Of a stretch of 10,286 bases of DNA, positions 1-6,372 are shown in pieces. The stretch covers positions 1-10,286 of the forward strand of contig JAITMT010000221.1 of NCBI GenBank assembly GCA_031277235.1. Direction: 5' to 3'. Position numbers and translations under genes: made by a program. Within the stretch, counting starts at the first letter, position 1. The number at the start of each line of letters is the position of its first letter. The notes beneath the pieces are model-generated. The model did no database searches, was not told where the DNA came from, and saw only the letters and a list, made by a program, of their open reading frames with translations. The stretch is from Tannerella sp. Its GTDB lineage: Bacteria; Bacteroidota; Bacteroidia; Bacteroidales; Tannerellaceae.

Positions 1-440
1 GGAAGACGCGCTACCAAAGTATTGTATTGCAGCACATTAATATTTTTATCTTTGAGAATCAGATTGCCGAAACGGTCTTTCTCCACCGTCATTGCGGGGG
101 CAGTCGCTGTTGCCGGAGCGGTTCCGATGCTGTAAACGCGCGATTCTTTGACTGCCATTTTTCCTTCCACTTTGAAATAGAGAGTCGCCGCGTTCTTTTC
201 GGGACAAACATCCACTTGACAGGGAGCCGTCTTGCCGTCTGAACTTTTTACTACGACCTGTGTACCGGCGGGAATCGCATAGGACGAAATATCGAATGAC
301 GCGATGGTATTGTTGCGTTCAAAGTCGCCCGCTTCCACTTTTACCTTGATTTTTAACGGTTTGGGAGCCTTGCCAAAAGTAACATTCACCATCAGAAGAG
401 ATAGCAGGACAAGCGCTCCACGAATTATTTTTTGTTTCAT
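1..440 (-). CDS. Secreted protein, probable DUF6807 (PmoA-like) family, N-terminal part
   Basis: This gene starts with ATG at 440-438 and stays open to the left edge, giving about 146 residues of an incomplete protein. Residues 1-23 look like a Sec signal peptide: MKQKIIRG, then a hydrophobic run ending near NVTFGKA. A region of about 85 residues rich in beta-strand pattern follows (VKVEAGDFERNNTIASFDI, then TLYFKVEGKMAVKESRVYSI), which suggests an Ig-like or other beta-sandwich domain. The visible end (DRFGNLILKDKNINVLQYNT) resembles the start of the DUF6807/PmoA-like domain, where a strand carrying a 'pVLrYn' element is typical. The family call is inferred from this end and from the neighbouring DUF6807 gene, because the conserved histidine region lies outside the window. 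Its biochemical activity is unknown. It lies 93 bp downstream of the AAA ATPase gene. I see no convincing promoter in that gap, so it may depend on read-through. Base composition matches the uptake genes rather than the ATPase gene. Confidence 0.6.
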   Translation of the reverse strand, partial: MKQKIIRGALVLLSLLMVNVTFGKAPKPLKIKVKVEAGDFERNNTIASFDISSYAIPAGTQVVVKSSDGKTAPCQVDVCPEKNAATLYFKVEGKMAVKESRVYSIGTAPATATAPAMTVEKDRFGNLILKDKNINVLQYNTLVARL

Positions 441-508
441 TTTGAGATAATTATAATTGTATTGTTAATTTGAGTTGAATTGTAGGTGCTATCAGGATTC
501 AAAGCCCT

Positions 509-1904
509 TGCAAAAAAGTCTGACAGCATATATTTACAATGTATTTATTGCATATAAGGGTAGATTTGTCATTCGGCTTTCTTCCTTGTAGTCGGTTAAG
601 GAGGTTCGAATGGCTTTTGAGGGATTATATTTTTCGCAATAGTTTTTGAAACTTTTTGCTTGCAGATTTACCCCTGCTTTCACTTCCATGGGAATAAGTT
701 CGCCGTTTTCGTCTTCAACGATGAAATCAAGTTCATACCTCCCATTGTCAAATGGATAATAGTTGATAGAAAAATCTTCATTGAGAATAAGTTGCTGAAA
801 AACATACTGTTCGGTTAATGCTCCCTTGAATTCTTCAAAAACCCGATTATTGTCAAGCAATGTTTGAATTTTGAGTTTTGCCATTGCGCCAAGCAAACCC
901 AAATCGTTGTGATACAGTTTGAACGCCGAAAAATCCTGATAGGTAGTAAGTGGCACAGCAGGTTTTGTAACGGCGTGAACTTTGTGCAAAAGTCCCGCGT
1001 CGGTCAGCCATTGTATCGCCAGTTCAAAGTCCTTTGCCCTTGCACCTTCCTTAATCACTCCGTAAATAAATTTCTTGTTTTCTTTGGCAAGTTGCGCGGG
1101 AATGCTTTCCCAAACCATATTTATCCGCGGCAAAATATCTCTGGAGGCGTGTTTTGAAAAGTCGCTTCGGTAGTTTTTGAGAATTTTGTTTTGAATTTGC
1201 CGTGATTTTTTCCAGTCGCGATTTTCCGCAAAAGCAGCAACGGCTTCGGGCATGCCTCCAACGTAAAAATAATATTTCAGATATTCCTTGAATTTATCGG
1301 CAAAAATCGGCATACTGTCAAAATGTTTTTCTCTTAAAATCCGGCACAATCCGTTGTCTTCTCCCATTGCCGACAGAAATTCATAAAACGACATCGGATA
1401 AAGCGTCATCATATCTACCTTGCCCACAGGAAACGACTCTTCGGGGTGAATACTTACGCCCAAAAGCGAACCGGCAGCAATGATCTGATATTCAGGTGTT
1501 TCTTCACAAAAATATTTTAGCGAAGTAACTCCTCTTGGCGCGGCTTGTATTTCGTCCAAAAAAATCAATGTGTCTTCTGGCGTAATTCTCAATCCCGAAT
1601 AAAACTCAAAGTTGGTAATCAGACGTTTAGGATCAAGGTCTTGAAGGAATACGCTTTTCATTGTTTCGTCGCGTTCAAAATTGATATACACAACCTGTCT
1701 GTATTCCCGGTTGCCGAATTGTTGGATAAGATAAGTTTTTCCTACTTGCCTTGCACCCAAAAACACGAGCGGTTTTCTTGACTTGTCTAACTTCCAATTA
1801 ATAAGTTGTTTAAATGCTGTTCTGTACATTTTTTTGCAGTTGTTTTATTGAATATTGAACACTTTTTCGCAATAAATTCGTGTGCAAAGGTACACTTTTT
1901 TGCA
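509..1904. repeat. 11-bp inverted match flanking the AAA ATPase gene
   Basis: TGCAAAAAAGT at 509-519 is the exact reverse complement of ACTTTTTTGCA at 1894-1904, so the two copies face each other across the whole ATPase gene. They could be ends of a small mobile unit. However, the match is short, contains a run of six A/T, does not extend on either side, and I found no target-site duplication. A chance match is quite possible. There is no transposase in the interval. Confidence 0.25.
534..1829 (-). CDS. AAA-family ATPase with DUF4143 C-terminal domain
   Basis: The protein has 431 residues, a usual length for AAA_14/DUF4143 proteins, and looks intact. The N-terminal P-loop ATPase domain has Walker A GARQVGKT at residues 25-32 and Walker B LIFLDEIQ at 88-95. 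The family-typical IIAAGSLLGV stretch follows near 115-125. The C-terminal DUF4143 region ends in a PD-(D/E)xK-like signature: D368 in YELDF, then E382-V-K384 in PMEVKAG. A nuclease-like fold is therefore possible, but activity is not established for this family. There is no signal peptide or membrane segment, so it should be cytoplasmic. The cellular role of these proteins is poorly known; many Bacteroidota carry several scattered copies. The gene is clearly richer in A+T than its neighbours: 60-bp samples give about 33-40% G+C here against about 65% in the oxidoreductase gene. It also has its own promoter. Both points suggest that it was acquired separately and inserted between genes of the uptake locus. 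Confidence 0.9.
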   Translation of the reverse strand: MYRTAFKQLINWKLDKSRKPLVFLGARQVGKTYLIQQFGNREYRQVVYINFERDETMKSVFLQDLDPKRLITNFEFYSGLRITPEDTLIFLDEIQAAPRGVTSLKYFCEETPEYQIIAAGSLLGVSIHPEESFPVGKVDMMTLYPMSFYEFLSAMGEDNGLCRILREKHFDSMPIFADKFKEYLKYYFYVGGMPEAVAAFAENRDWKKSRQIQNKILKNYRSDFSKHASRDILPRINMVWESIPAQLAKENKKFIYGVIKEGARAKDFELAIQWLTDAGLLHKVHAVTKPAVPLTTYQDFSAFKLYHNDLGLLGAMAKLKIQTLLDNNRVFEEFKGALTEQYVFQQLILNEDFSINYYPFDNGRYELDFIVEDENGELIPMEVKAGVNLQAKSFKNYCEKYNPSKAIRTSLTDYKEESRMTNLPLYAINTL

Positions 1905-1906
1905 GG
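1826..1906. repeat. Three A-tract motifs at 33-bp spacing upstream of the AAA gene
   Basis: Three related motifs start at 1826 (ACATTTTTTTGCAG), 1859 (ACACTTTTTCGCAAT) and 1892 (ACACTTTTTTGCAGG). The start-to-start distance is exactly 33 bp both times, about three helical turns. The motif nearest the gene overlaps the ATPase start codon, and the farthest lies within the promoter spacer. They may be operator sites on one face of the helix, phased bends, or remains of a tandem repeat. The spacing and similarity are visible in the sequence; the function is inference. Confidence 0.45.
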
Positions 1907-1915
1907 CAATTGCAA
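1885..1915 (-). promoter_or_regulatory. Bacteroidota-type promoter of the AAA ATPase gene
   Basis: Read on the minus strand, TACCTTTG at 1892-1885 is an exact match to the phylum's -7 consensus TAnnTTTG. A TTG at 1915-1913 stands 20 nt upstream as the -33 element. Transcription would start near 1880, leaving a leader of roughly 50 nt before the ATG at 1829. The -7 box sits within a GTG...CAC inverted flank. An independent promoter here shows that the ATPase gene need not be expressed with the upstream uptake genes. Confidence 0.65.
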
Positions 1916-1965
1916 GATCAAGACAGTTTTTCTTCCCTTTCATTGCATCAAATTGCTCCGTCAAT

Positions 1966-3381
1966 TCACGCCTGAATAGCATATTTCGGACGTTCGGGGC
2001 GCCGGAGCCAACTGTTGGCTTCGTCGTCGTTTTTGAAACGTTCGGTTTTGGGATCCCAGTACAGTTTGCGTTCGAGGTGCATGGCAACCTGTTGCAGCAG
2101 GCAAGCCGAGCAGGAACGGTGGGCAACCTCGGCGGGCGCTATGGGCAAGCGGCGGCTCCTGACGGAATCCAGCCAGTTGCGGACATGATTGTCAGATACA
2201 TAAAGATGCACCTCGTCGTCAGCCAGATCGCGGAGTATGTTGGGATTGGAGGCGCTGAGCGGACCGCGTTCAGTGGCATTGCCGTCAACTTTAATCGGGT
2301 CGCTGGCAGTAACACGTTCGCCACCGCGCGAGACGAAAATCCATCCTTCCGTGCCGGTGAAAAGCAGTCCGTTGGGTTTTTCCTTGCTTTCTTCCATTCC
2401 TTTGACAATGACGCCATTGGCATAAAGCATTTCCGACTGATACGGTCCGTGCACGTTCCACAAGCCGGAGCCGGTGGCAGGAAAGACGGTCGAAGCCGAT
2501 ATTTCAATCGGACCTGAGTATTCGGTATCCATCGCCCAATGGGCAATATCGAAATGGTGCGACCCCCAGCCGGTAATCATTCCAGCGCCAAACTGCTCGC
2601 ACCGCAGCCAGCCCGGACGGTCGAAATCGGGTTTGCCGTCCTTGCCCTGCGGATGAACGCGGTCTAAGGTGTAAGGCACGTAGGGCGTCGAGCCGAGCCA
2701 TGCGTCGTAGTCCAGGTTTGCAGGCACAGGCATGGGGTCGGGATTGCCGCCGGGAGGATCGCCCGGAAGGCGTACCTCGATGGTTTTCAGTTGACCGATG
2801 CGACCGCTGCGCACAAATTCGCACGCCTTGCGGAACTGTGCGGAAGAGCGTTGCTGGCTGCCTATTTGCAGGATTCGTCCGGTGGCGTTGATGGCGTTGC
2901 TCATCAGGCGGCCCTCGTGAATCGTCAGCGAAGCCGGTTTTTCCATGTAAATGTCTTTGCCAGCCCACGCCGTATCAATGGCCAGACGCGAATGTTGATG
3001 GTCGGGAGTGGCGATAAGCACGGCGTCAATCTCCCTGTCGGCAAGCAGTTCGCGATAGTCGCCGTACATTTTCACCCCGGTGTGAGGAGTACCCAAAAAA
3101 CGCTCGGTGGACTGTTCCGTGTAGGTTTTGGCGTCGGCGAGGCGGATGGAATCCAGGTCGCAGACGGCGATGATGCGTGTGTCGGCATTGCGCATGATGC
3201 CGCTCATGACGCCGCGCCCCTGACGTCCGCAACCGATGACGCCGACATTGATGCGGTTACTCGGTGCATTTACACCAAACACCGACGAGGGTACAATTAG
3301 CGGGGCAACAAAGGCTCCTGCCGCTCCGATTGCAGTGGTTTTCAGAAAACTCCTGCGGGAAAAATGATTGTTATTTTCCAT
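1966..3381 (-). CDS. Tat-exported Gfo/Idh/MocA family oxidoreductase
   Basis: The product is a 471-residue NAD(P)-dependent dehydrogenase-type protein. The N-terminus carries a twin-arginine signal (SRRSFLKT, residues 8-15) and a hydrophobic stretch (about 17-30), which predicts folded export to the periplasm with cofactor already bound. The Rossmann domain follows, with nucleotide-binding GCGRQG at 50-55, acidic D75 at the end of the second strand (AVCDLD), ATPDHQHS at 124-131 and the family motif EKP at 147-149, whose lysine is usually catalytic. The C-terminal substrate-binding part includes GWGSHHFDIAHW at 271-282, typical of the exported Bacteroidota/Planctomycetota subgroup. Family members oxidise or reduce sugar and cyclitol hydroxyls; some gut Bacteroides relatives form 3-keto glycosides. 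Substrate here is unknown. It starts 64 bp after the DUF6807 gene in the same direction, so the two are probably co-transcribed. All expected motifs are present, with no sign of decay. Confidence 0.93.
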   Translation of the reverse strand: MENNNHFSRRSFLKTTAIGAAGAFVAPLIVPSSVFGVNAPSNRINVGVIGCGRQGRGVMSGIMRNADTRIIAVCDLDSIRLADAKTYTEQSTERFLGTPHTGVKMYGDYRELLADREIDAVLIATPDHQHSRLAIDTAWAGKDIYMEKPASLTIHEGRLMSNAINATGRILQIGSQQRSSAQFRKACEFVRSGRIGQLKTIEVRLPGDPPGGNPDPMPVPANLDYDAWLGSTPYVPYTLDRVHPQGKDGKPDFDRPGWLRCEQFGAGMITGWGSHHFDIAHWAMDTEYSGPIEISASTVFPATGSGLWNVHGPYQSEMLYANGVIVKGMEESKEKPNGLLFTGTEGWIFVSRGGERVTASDPIKVDGNATERGPLSASNPNILRDLADDEVHLYVSDNHVRNWLDSVRSRRLPIAPAEVAHRSCSACLLQQVAMHLERKLYWDPKTERFKNDDEANSWLRRPERPKYAIQA

Positions 3382-3383
3382 GT

Positions 3384-3411
3384 ATTTATGATTTTAGATT
3401 TATGATTTTAG
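3384..3411. repeat. Two perfect 14-bp tandem repeats before the oxidoreductase gene
   Basis: ATTTATGATTTTAG occurs twice without a gap at 3384-3397 and 3398-3411, followed by a degenerate continuation to about 3430. The repeats fill much of the 64-bp gap between the DUF6807 stop and the oxidoreductase start, and lie two bases from the ATG. Such A/T-rich tandem leaders are common in Bacteroidota. In the transcript they give an unstructured A-rich leader that may help ribosome loading. Copy-number change could tune translation, but that is speculation. Confidence 0.75.
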
Positions 3412-3445
3412 ATTTTTAACTTTATGATTATATATCGTTTATAAA

Positions 3446-4351
3446 CTATTCTGCCTTATATTGCTCAAACTGTCCTGCAATATCGGCGGTCAGATGGTCG
3501 CCGGCATGTACCAGAACGCGGTAGCGGAGGGTGATTTTCTCACCTTTTGACAGCCTGACGTCAACCTCGTTGGGAGGCCAGTACAGGAGCGTAGGCGAAA
3601 TAAAACCATAGTCGCGGGTGAACCATGGCGCCGGATAATCCATGTTGGAAGGATGTTGCAGAATGGCAATACCTTCCACAGTATCAGCGCGTTTACCGTA
3701 AAAATCCATCCATGCCGACGGTTTGCCGAAAGTTGCCTTTTCTCCCCGCTCGCCTTCGGCATTGATCATGACGCCGCCGTTTTTCACGCTGATGTCATAA
3801 GCCGTGCGGGCGCTGAACAGGGAATGGTTCGTTTTCAGGATTTCCACATCCATCAGAGTTTCGACGGTAACTTCAAAATCAATCTGCCACAAGACTTTGG
3901 AGGGAGCCGTGATGATGATTTTACGGGTATCGCGTATCGGAGATTCGGCGCCGGGTCGTTGCCAGACGCATTCGTCGGTAATCACCACACGGGCGCCCTG
4001 CTCCACGATTTTGGCGCCTTTGGAGATAATCTGTCCCCGTTCGAGCCCTTCCTGCCAGTAGTTACCGCCGTTCACCCGGTCGCATCCGAAGAATAGCGAA
4101 CTGTGGTGCGGATATTCGCCGTTACGCATGGATGTAACGCTGCCTCCCGTAACCGGACCGTTAACGGGAAAGAAAAACGGATATTTTTCTTCGATGGAGG
4201 TTATGTAACTTGTAAAAAAGCGGTTACCGATGGTTACGTCAATTTTCGATCCGTTGGGAACTGCCTTGATTTGCGTTTGGGCAACGGTCATCGCCGGGGC
4301 AAGAACTGCCATCAACCATGTTACGGTTGCTAAAATTTTACTTTTTTTCAT
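3446..4351 (-). CDS. Secreted DUF6807 (PmoA-like) family protein
   Basis: This 301-residue protein has a Sec signal peptide (KK at 2-3, hydrophobic core about 6-22, likely cleavage after VA at 23-24), so it is exported to the periplasm or beyond. The mature part matches the DUF6807 family, which some databases label 'methane oxygenase PmoA'. That label is misleading: nothing here resembles a membrane copper monooxygenase. The conserved family region is seen as EYPHHSSLFFGCDRVNGGNYW at about 79-99, with the paired histidines H82-H83. The rest is mainly beta-strand pattern with a C-terminal 'ITLRYRVLVHAGD' segment, recalling sugar-binding beta-sandwich folds. No reaction has been established for the family that I know of. 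Relatives often sit beside Gfo/Idh/MocA oxidoreductases, as here (64 bp downstream), which suggests that they act on the same sugar-like compound. The SusD gene ends 114 bp upstream, with a strong hairpin between. Confidence 0.88.
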   Translation of the reverse strand: MKKSKILATVTWLMAVLAPAMTVAQTQIKAVPNGSKIDVTIGNRFFTSYITSIEEKYPFFFPVNGPVTGGSVTSMRNGEYPHHSSLFFGCDRVNGGNYWQEGLERGQIISKGAKIVEQGARVVITDECVWQRPGAESPIRDTRKIIITAPSKVLWQIDFEVTVETLMDVEILKTNHSLFSARTAYDISVKNGGVMINAEGERGEKATFGKPSAWMDFYGKRADTVEGIAILQHPSNMDYPAPWFTRDYGFISPTLLYWPPNEVDVRLSKGEKITLRYRVLVHAGDHLTADIAGQFEQYKAE

Positions 4352-4375
4352 GTTTATATTCGATTAAGAAATTTA

Positions 4376-4448
4376 CCCGTATTGTCTCAGCGGTTCCCGG
4401 ACGCTGTCTCAAAAAACAGCGTCCGGGGTTCACTGAGCAAATACCGGG
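4376..4448. promoter_or_regulatory. Long imperfect hairpin between the SusD and DUF6807 genes
   Basis: A perfect 12-bp core stem pairs CCCGGACGCTGT (4396-4407) with ACAGCGTCCGGG (4416-4427) around an 8-nt loop. Pairing continues outward after a symmetric 5x5 internal loop: CTCAG (4386-4390) with CTGAG (4433-4437), then TATT (4380-4383) with AATA (4440-4443), and CCCG (4376-4379) with CGGG (4445-4448) with C4444 bulged. About 25 pairs form in 73 bp. No T-run follows the stem on the minus strand, so this is not a classical intrinsic terminator. It more likely protects the 3' end of the susC-susD transcript, or lowers expression of the enzyme genes relative to the transporter. It could also be a remnant of a small repeat element. 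Confidence 0.8.
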
Positions 4449-4449
4449 G

Positions 4450-4457
4450 CAAAAGTA
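4450..4457 (-). promoter_or_regulatory. Possible -7 box for the DUF6807-oxidoreductase genes
   Basis: TACTTTTG read on the minus strand matches the Bacteroidota -7 consensus TAnnTTTG and abuts the outer arm of the hairpin. The nearest upstream TTG (4483-4481) is 23 nt away, longer than the usual 19-21, so the -33 element is poor. If active, the promoter would start a transcript near 4444 whose first structure is the hairpin core, separating enzyme expression from susC-susD. The box lies just past the SusD stop codon. Confidence 0.4.
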
Positions 4458-4465
4458 CATAATAT

Positions 4466-6358
4466 TTAATTAATTTCAGTCAATGGCGGAACATTATTTT
4501 CATAACCGGAGTAACCTTTGTTCTGATTGATCACTCCTTCGACATTGGTGGAGATACTTTCCTGCGGTACGGGCCACAATACATGGTAGGCGCTCATGGT
4601 ATAGGCGTCGTTGTGCACAGTCCTCACGCCCTTGTTGTAGAATTGAGTCGTAGCCATGATGTGATCGTAATAGAAGTTTTTATCCGAGAAATTGTTCAGA
4701 TTGTACACCGTACCGTCGTCCGCCGGTTTTCCGGTCTGGGCATAGATGAACGCAATGCGGGTGAGTTCGGTTTTGCGGGGCTCCTCCATGTAGAGTTCTC
4801 TTGCCCGTTCGTCGAGAATCATGCGCATGTTCACTTCGCTTGCCGTGATTTCGCGGGCTTGCGCACGGCGGCGTACAGCATTGATGTCGTCGGCAGCCTT
4901 TTGCAGGTCTCCTTTCCAGAAATAGGCTTCGGCGCGGAGCAGGTAAGTCTCGGCTAAGCGGAAGATGTACCAGTCGGTTTCGCCTCCTATCCACTGCGTT
5001 TGTGTCGGGTCGGGTGCCCATAATTTATAATGCGGCCACGCAAACCAGTTGCGGATGGTATCCAGCGTCAGCAAAATACCGTTATCTCCGCGTAACCGAA
5101 GATTTTTTCCATACCATTCCGGTGAATATTCCGCATTTCCCTGCGTATTCAATGCAGGATTGTTATAGACCAAATCTTCCATTTCCATCCAGTTACCCTG
5201 ATGAAAAACGCCCTGATCGTCATACCATGACCTTTGATGCCTCAAATCGGTATTGTCCAATGTCCAAATCATTTGCGTAGCGTAGGGTACGGCTCGACAG
5301 CGACCGATTCCGCGTCCCATCGTTTGCACATATTCCCACTGGATGCCGTTTGCCTGCGACATGCCTATCTTTCCGCTCGGCGTTTTGATGGCGTTGCCGC
5401 CGCTGGCAGCCCAGAACGGAACCGTGTTCCGCATGATTTGCATGCGGTCGCTACCTTCCGTGGATACACGGCTGATTACGTTCATCAAGCATTCCCGGTT
5501 GGCAGGGATGGATTTGTTGTCCGGGCGGTGCAAGTCCCAGATCACATTTTTATCGCTCTGGCTTGCATTCACGCCGAAGCGGGCGGTCATCAGCGCATGT
5601 TGCCCTCCGTCAATGACGGCTGAAGCCGATGCGATGGCGTCGTCAAACAAGCCCAGCGAAAGGTTGATTTTTGTCAGCAGATGTCCGCAGCCGCCGCGGG
5701 TAACCCGTCCCTTGTCGTTATTGACGATAGCCCATTGCGCTGCAAACTCCATGTCCTTTTTGATGGATTGCAAGATTACTTCCCGCTTGGTGGAATAGTA
5801 ATCCAGTTTGGGCGCCGTAACTTCGTCTCCGAGATACGGAATATCGCCGAACTGGTTGGTCAGGCGGTAATAACGGTAAGCCCTGTGGAAATAAGCCGCT
5901 GCCAGCACGGCATTCTTTTCGGCTTCATCCACATAGGTGGCGTCGTCAATCCGGGAGATCACCACATTGGCATATTTTACGCCTTTGTAGCCTTCATACC
6001 AGTACCAGCCGATTTTATTGTAATCGGTGTGGTTCAACTGGGCGGTCGGGGTGATCAGCAGGTTCAGGTCTTGTGCGGGTCCCGACTTGTCGGTCGTTCC
6101 TTCCACGCACATATCCGAGAAAACGTATTCGGTAACAATGGGAGCGGCGTCGCCGAAATATTCGTGCCGCATGTTGCGTTCGCAAGCCGTCAGCGCTCCG
6201 TACATGCCGTCGGCGTCTATGTAGGCGTTTTCGGGCGTATAGAATGAGAGCGCTTCGGGAGTTAACCAGTCATCCGAACACGATGCAAAACTTATAAAGA
6301 GGGTTGCAAGCAAAACAATTTGCGTTTTCAAACCATATCTTGTCTTCATATCTTTCAT
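4466..6358 (-). CDS. SusD/RagB family outer-membrane nutrient-binding lipoprotein
   Basis: This 630-residue protein is the surface-exposed partner of the SusC transporter just upstream. In this family SusD forms a lid on the SusC barrel and captures glycans or other ligands. A lipoprotein signal peptide is clear: hydrophobic residues 13-25, then FASC with lipidated Cys27 followed by SDD, an acidic stretch like known surface-export signals. Residues from about 30 to 230 match the N-terminal SusD-like domain (PENAYIDADGMYGALTACERNMR and the helical VLAAAYFHRAYRYYRLTNQFGDIPY segment with its typical 'FGDIPY'). The C-terminal SusD/RagB domain contains FRLAETYLLRAEAYFWKGDLQKAADDINAVR, a TPR-like helical pair standard for the family. 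It is somewhat longer than many SusD proteins. ATG codons at residues 1 and 4 are both possible starts; the first is 14 bp after the SusC stop. The two genes are surely one operon. The sequence does not reveal the ligand. Confidence 0.96.
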   Translation of the reverse strand: MKDMKTRYGLKTQIVLLATLFISFASCSDDWLTPEALSFYTPENAYIDADGMYGALTACERNMRHEYFGDAAPIVTEYVFSDMCVEGTTDKSGPAQDLNLLITPTAQLNHTDYNKIGWYWYEGYKGVKYANVVISRIDDATYVDEAEKNAVLAAAYFHRAYRYYRLTNQFGDIPYLGDEVTAPKLDYYSTKREVILQSIKKDMEFAAQWAIVNNDKGRVTRGGCGHLLTKINLSLGLFDDAIASASAVIDGGQHALMTARFGVNASQSDKNVIWDLHRPDNKSIPANRECLMNVISRVSTEGSDRMQIMRNTVPFWAASGGNAIKTPSGKIGMSQANGIQWEYVQTMGRGIGRCRAVPYATQMIWTLDNTDLRHQRSWYDDQGVFHQGNWMEMEDLVYNNPALNTQGNAEYSPEWYGKNLRLRGDNGILLTLDTIRNWFAWPHYKLWAPDPTQTQWIGGETDWYIFRLAETYLLRAEAYFWKGDLQKAADDINAVRRRAQAREITASEVNMRMILDERARELYMEEPRKTELTRIAFIYAQTGKPADDGTVYNLNNFSDKNFYYDHIMATTQFYNKGVRTVHNDAYTMSAYHVLWPVPQESISTNVEGVINQNKGYSGYENNVPPLTEIN

Positions 6359-6372
6359 ATTTTTGTAATTGT

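Noticed and set aside
1882..2517. A 211-codon plus-strand frame over the end of the oxidoreductase gene.
   Set aside because: It is antisense to conserved C-terminal sequence and to the ATPase promoter, with no domain signature.
2139..3232. Several long overlapping reading frames on both strands inside the oxidoreductase gene.
   Set aside because: They are G+C-driven shadows of a gene with complete family motifs; their products are Arg/Pro/His-rich or lack any domain pattern.
3446..4351. A methane monooxygenase subunit, as the PmoA family label might suggest.
   Set aside because: The protein is a soluble secreted beta-rich protein without the membrane helices of the true enzyme; the label comes from database naming.
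4396..4427. The core stem as a classical rho-independent terminator.
   Set aside because: No T-run follows the stem on the minus strand; the five T lie in the loop instead.
5681..6247. A 188-codon plus-strand reading frame opposite the SusD gene.
   Set aside because: It lies entirely antisense to a well-supported SusD coding region and shows no recognisable domain.
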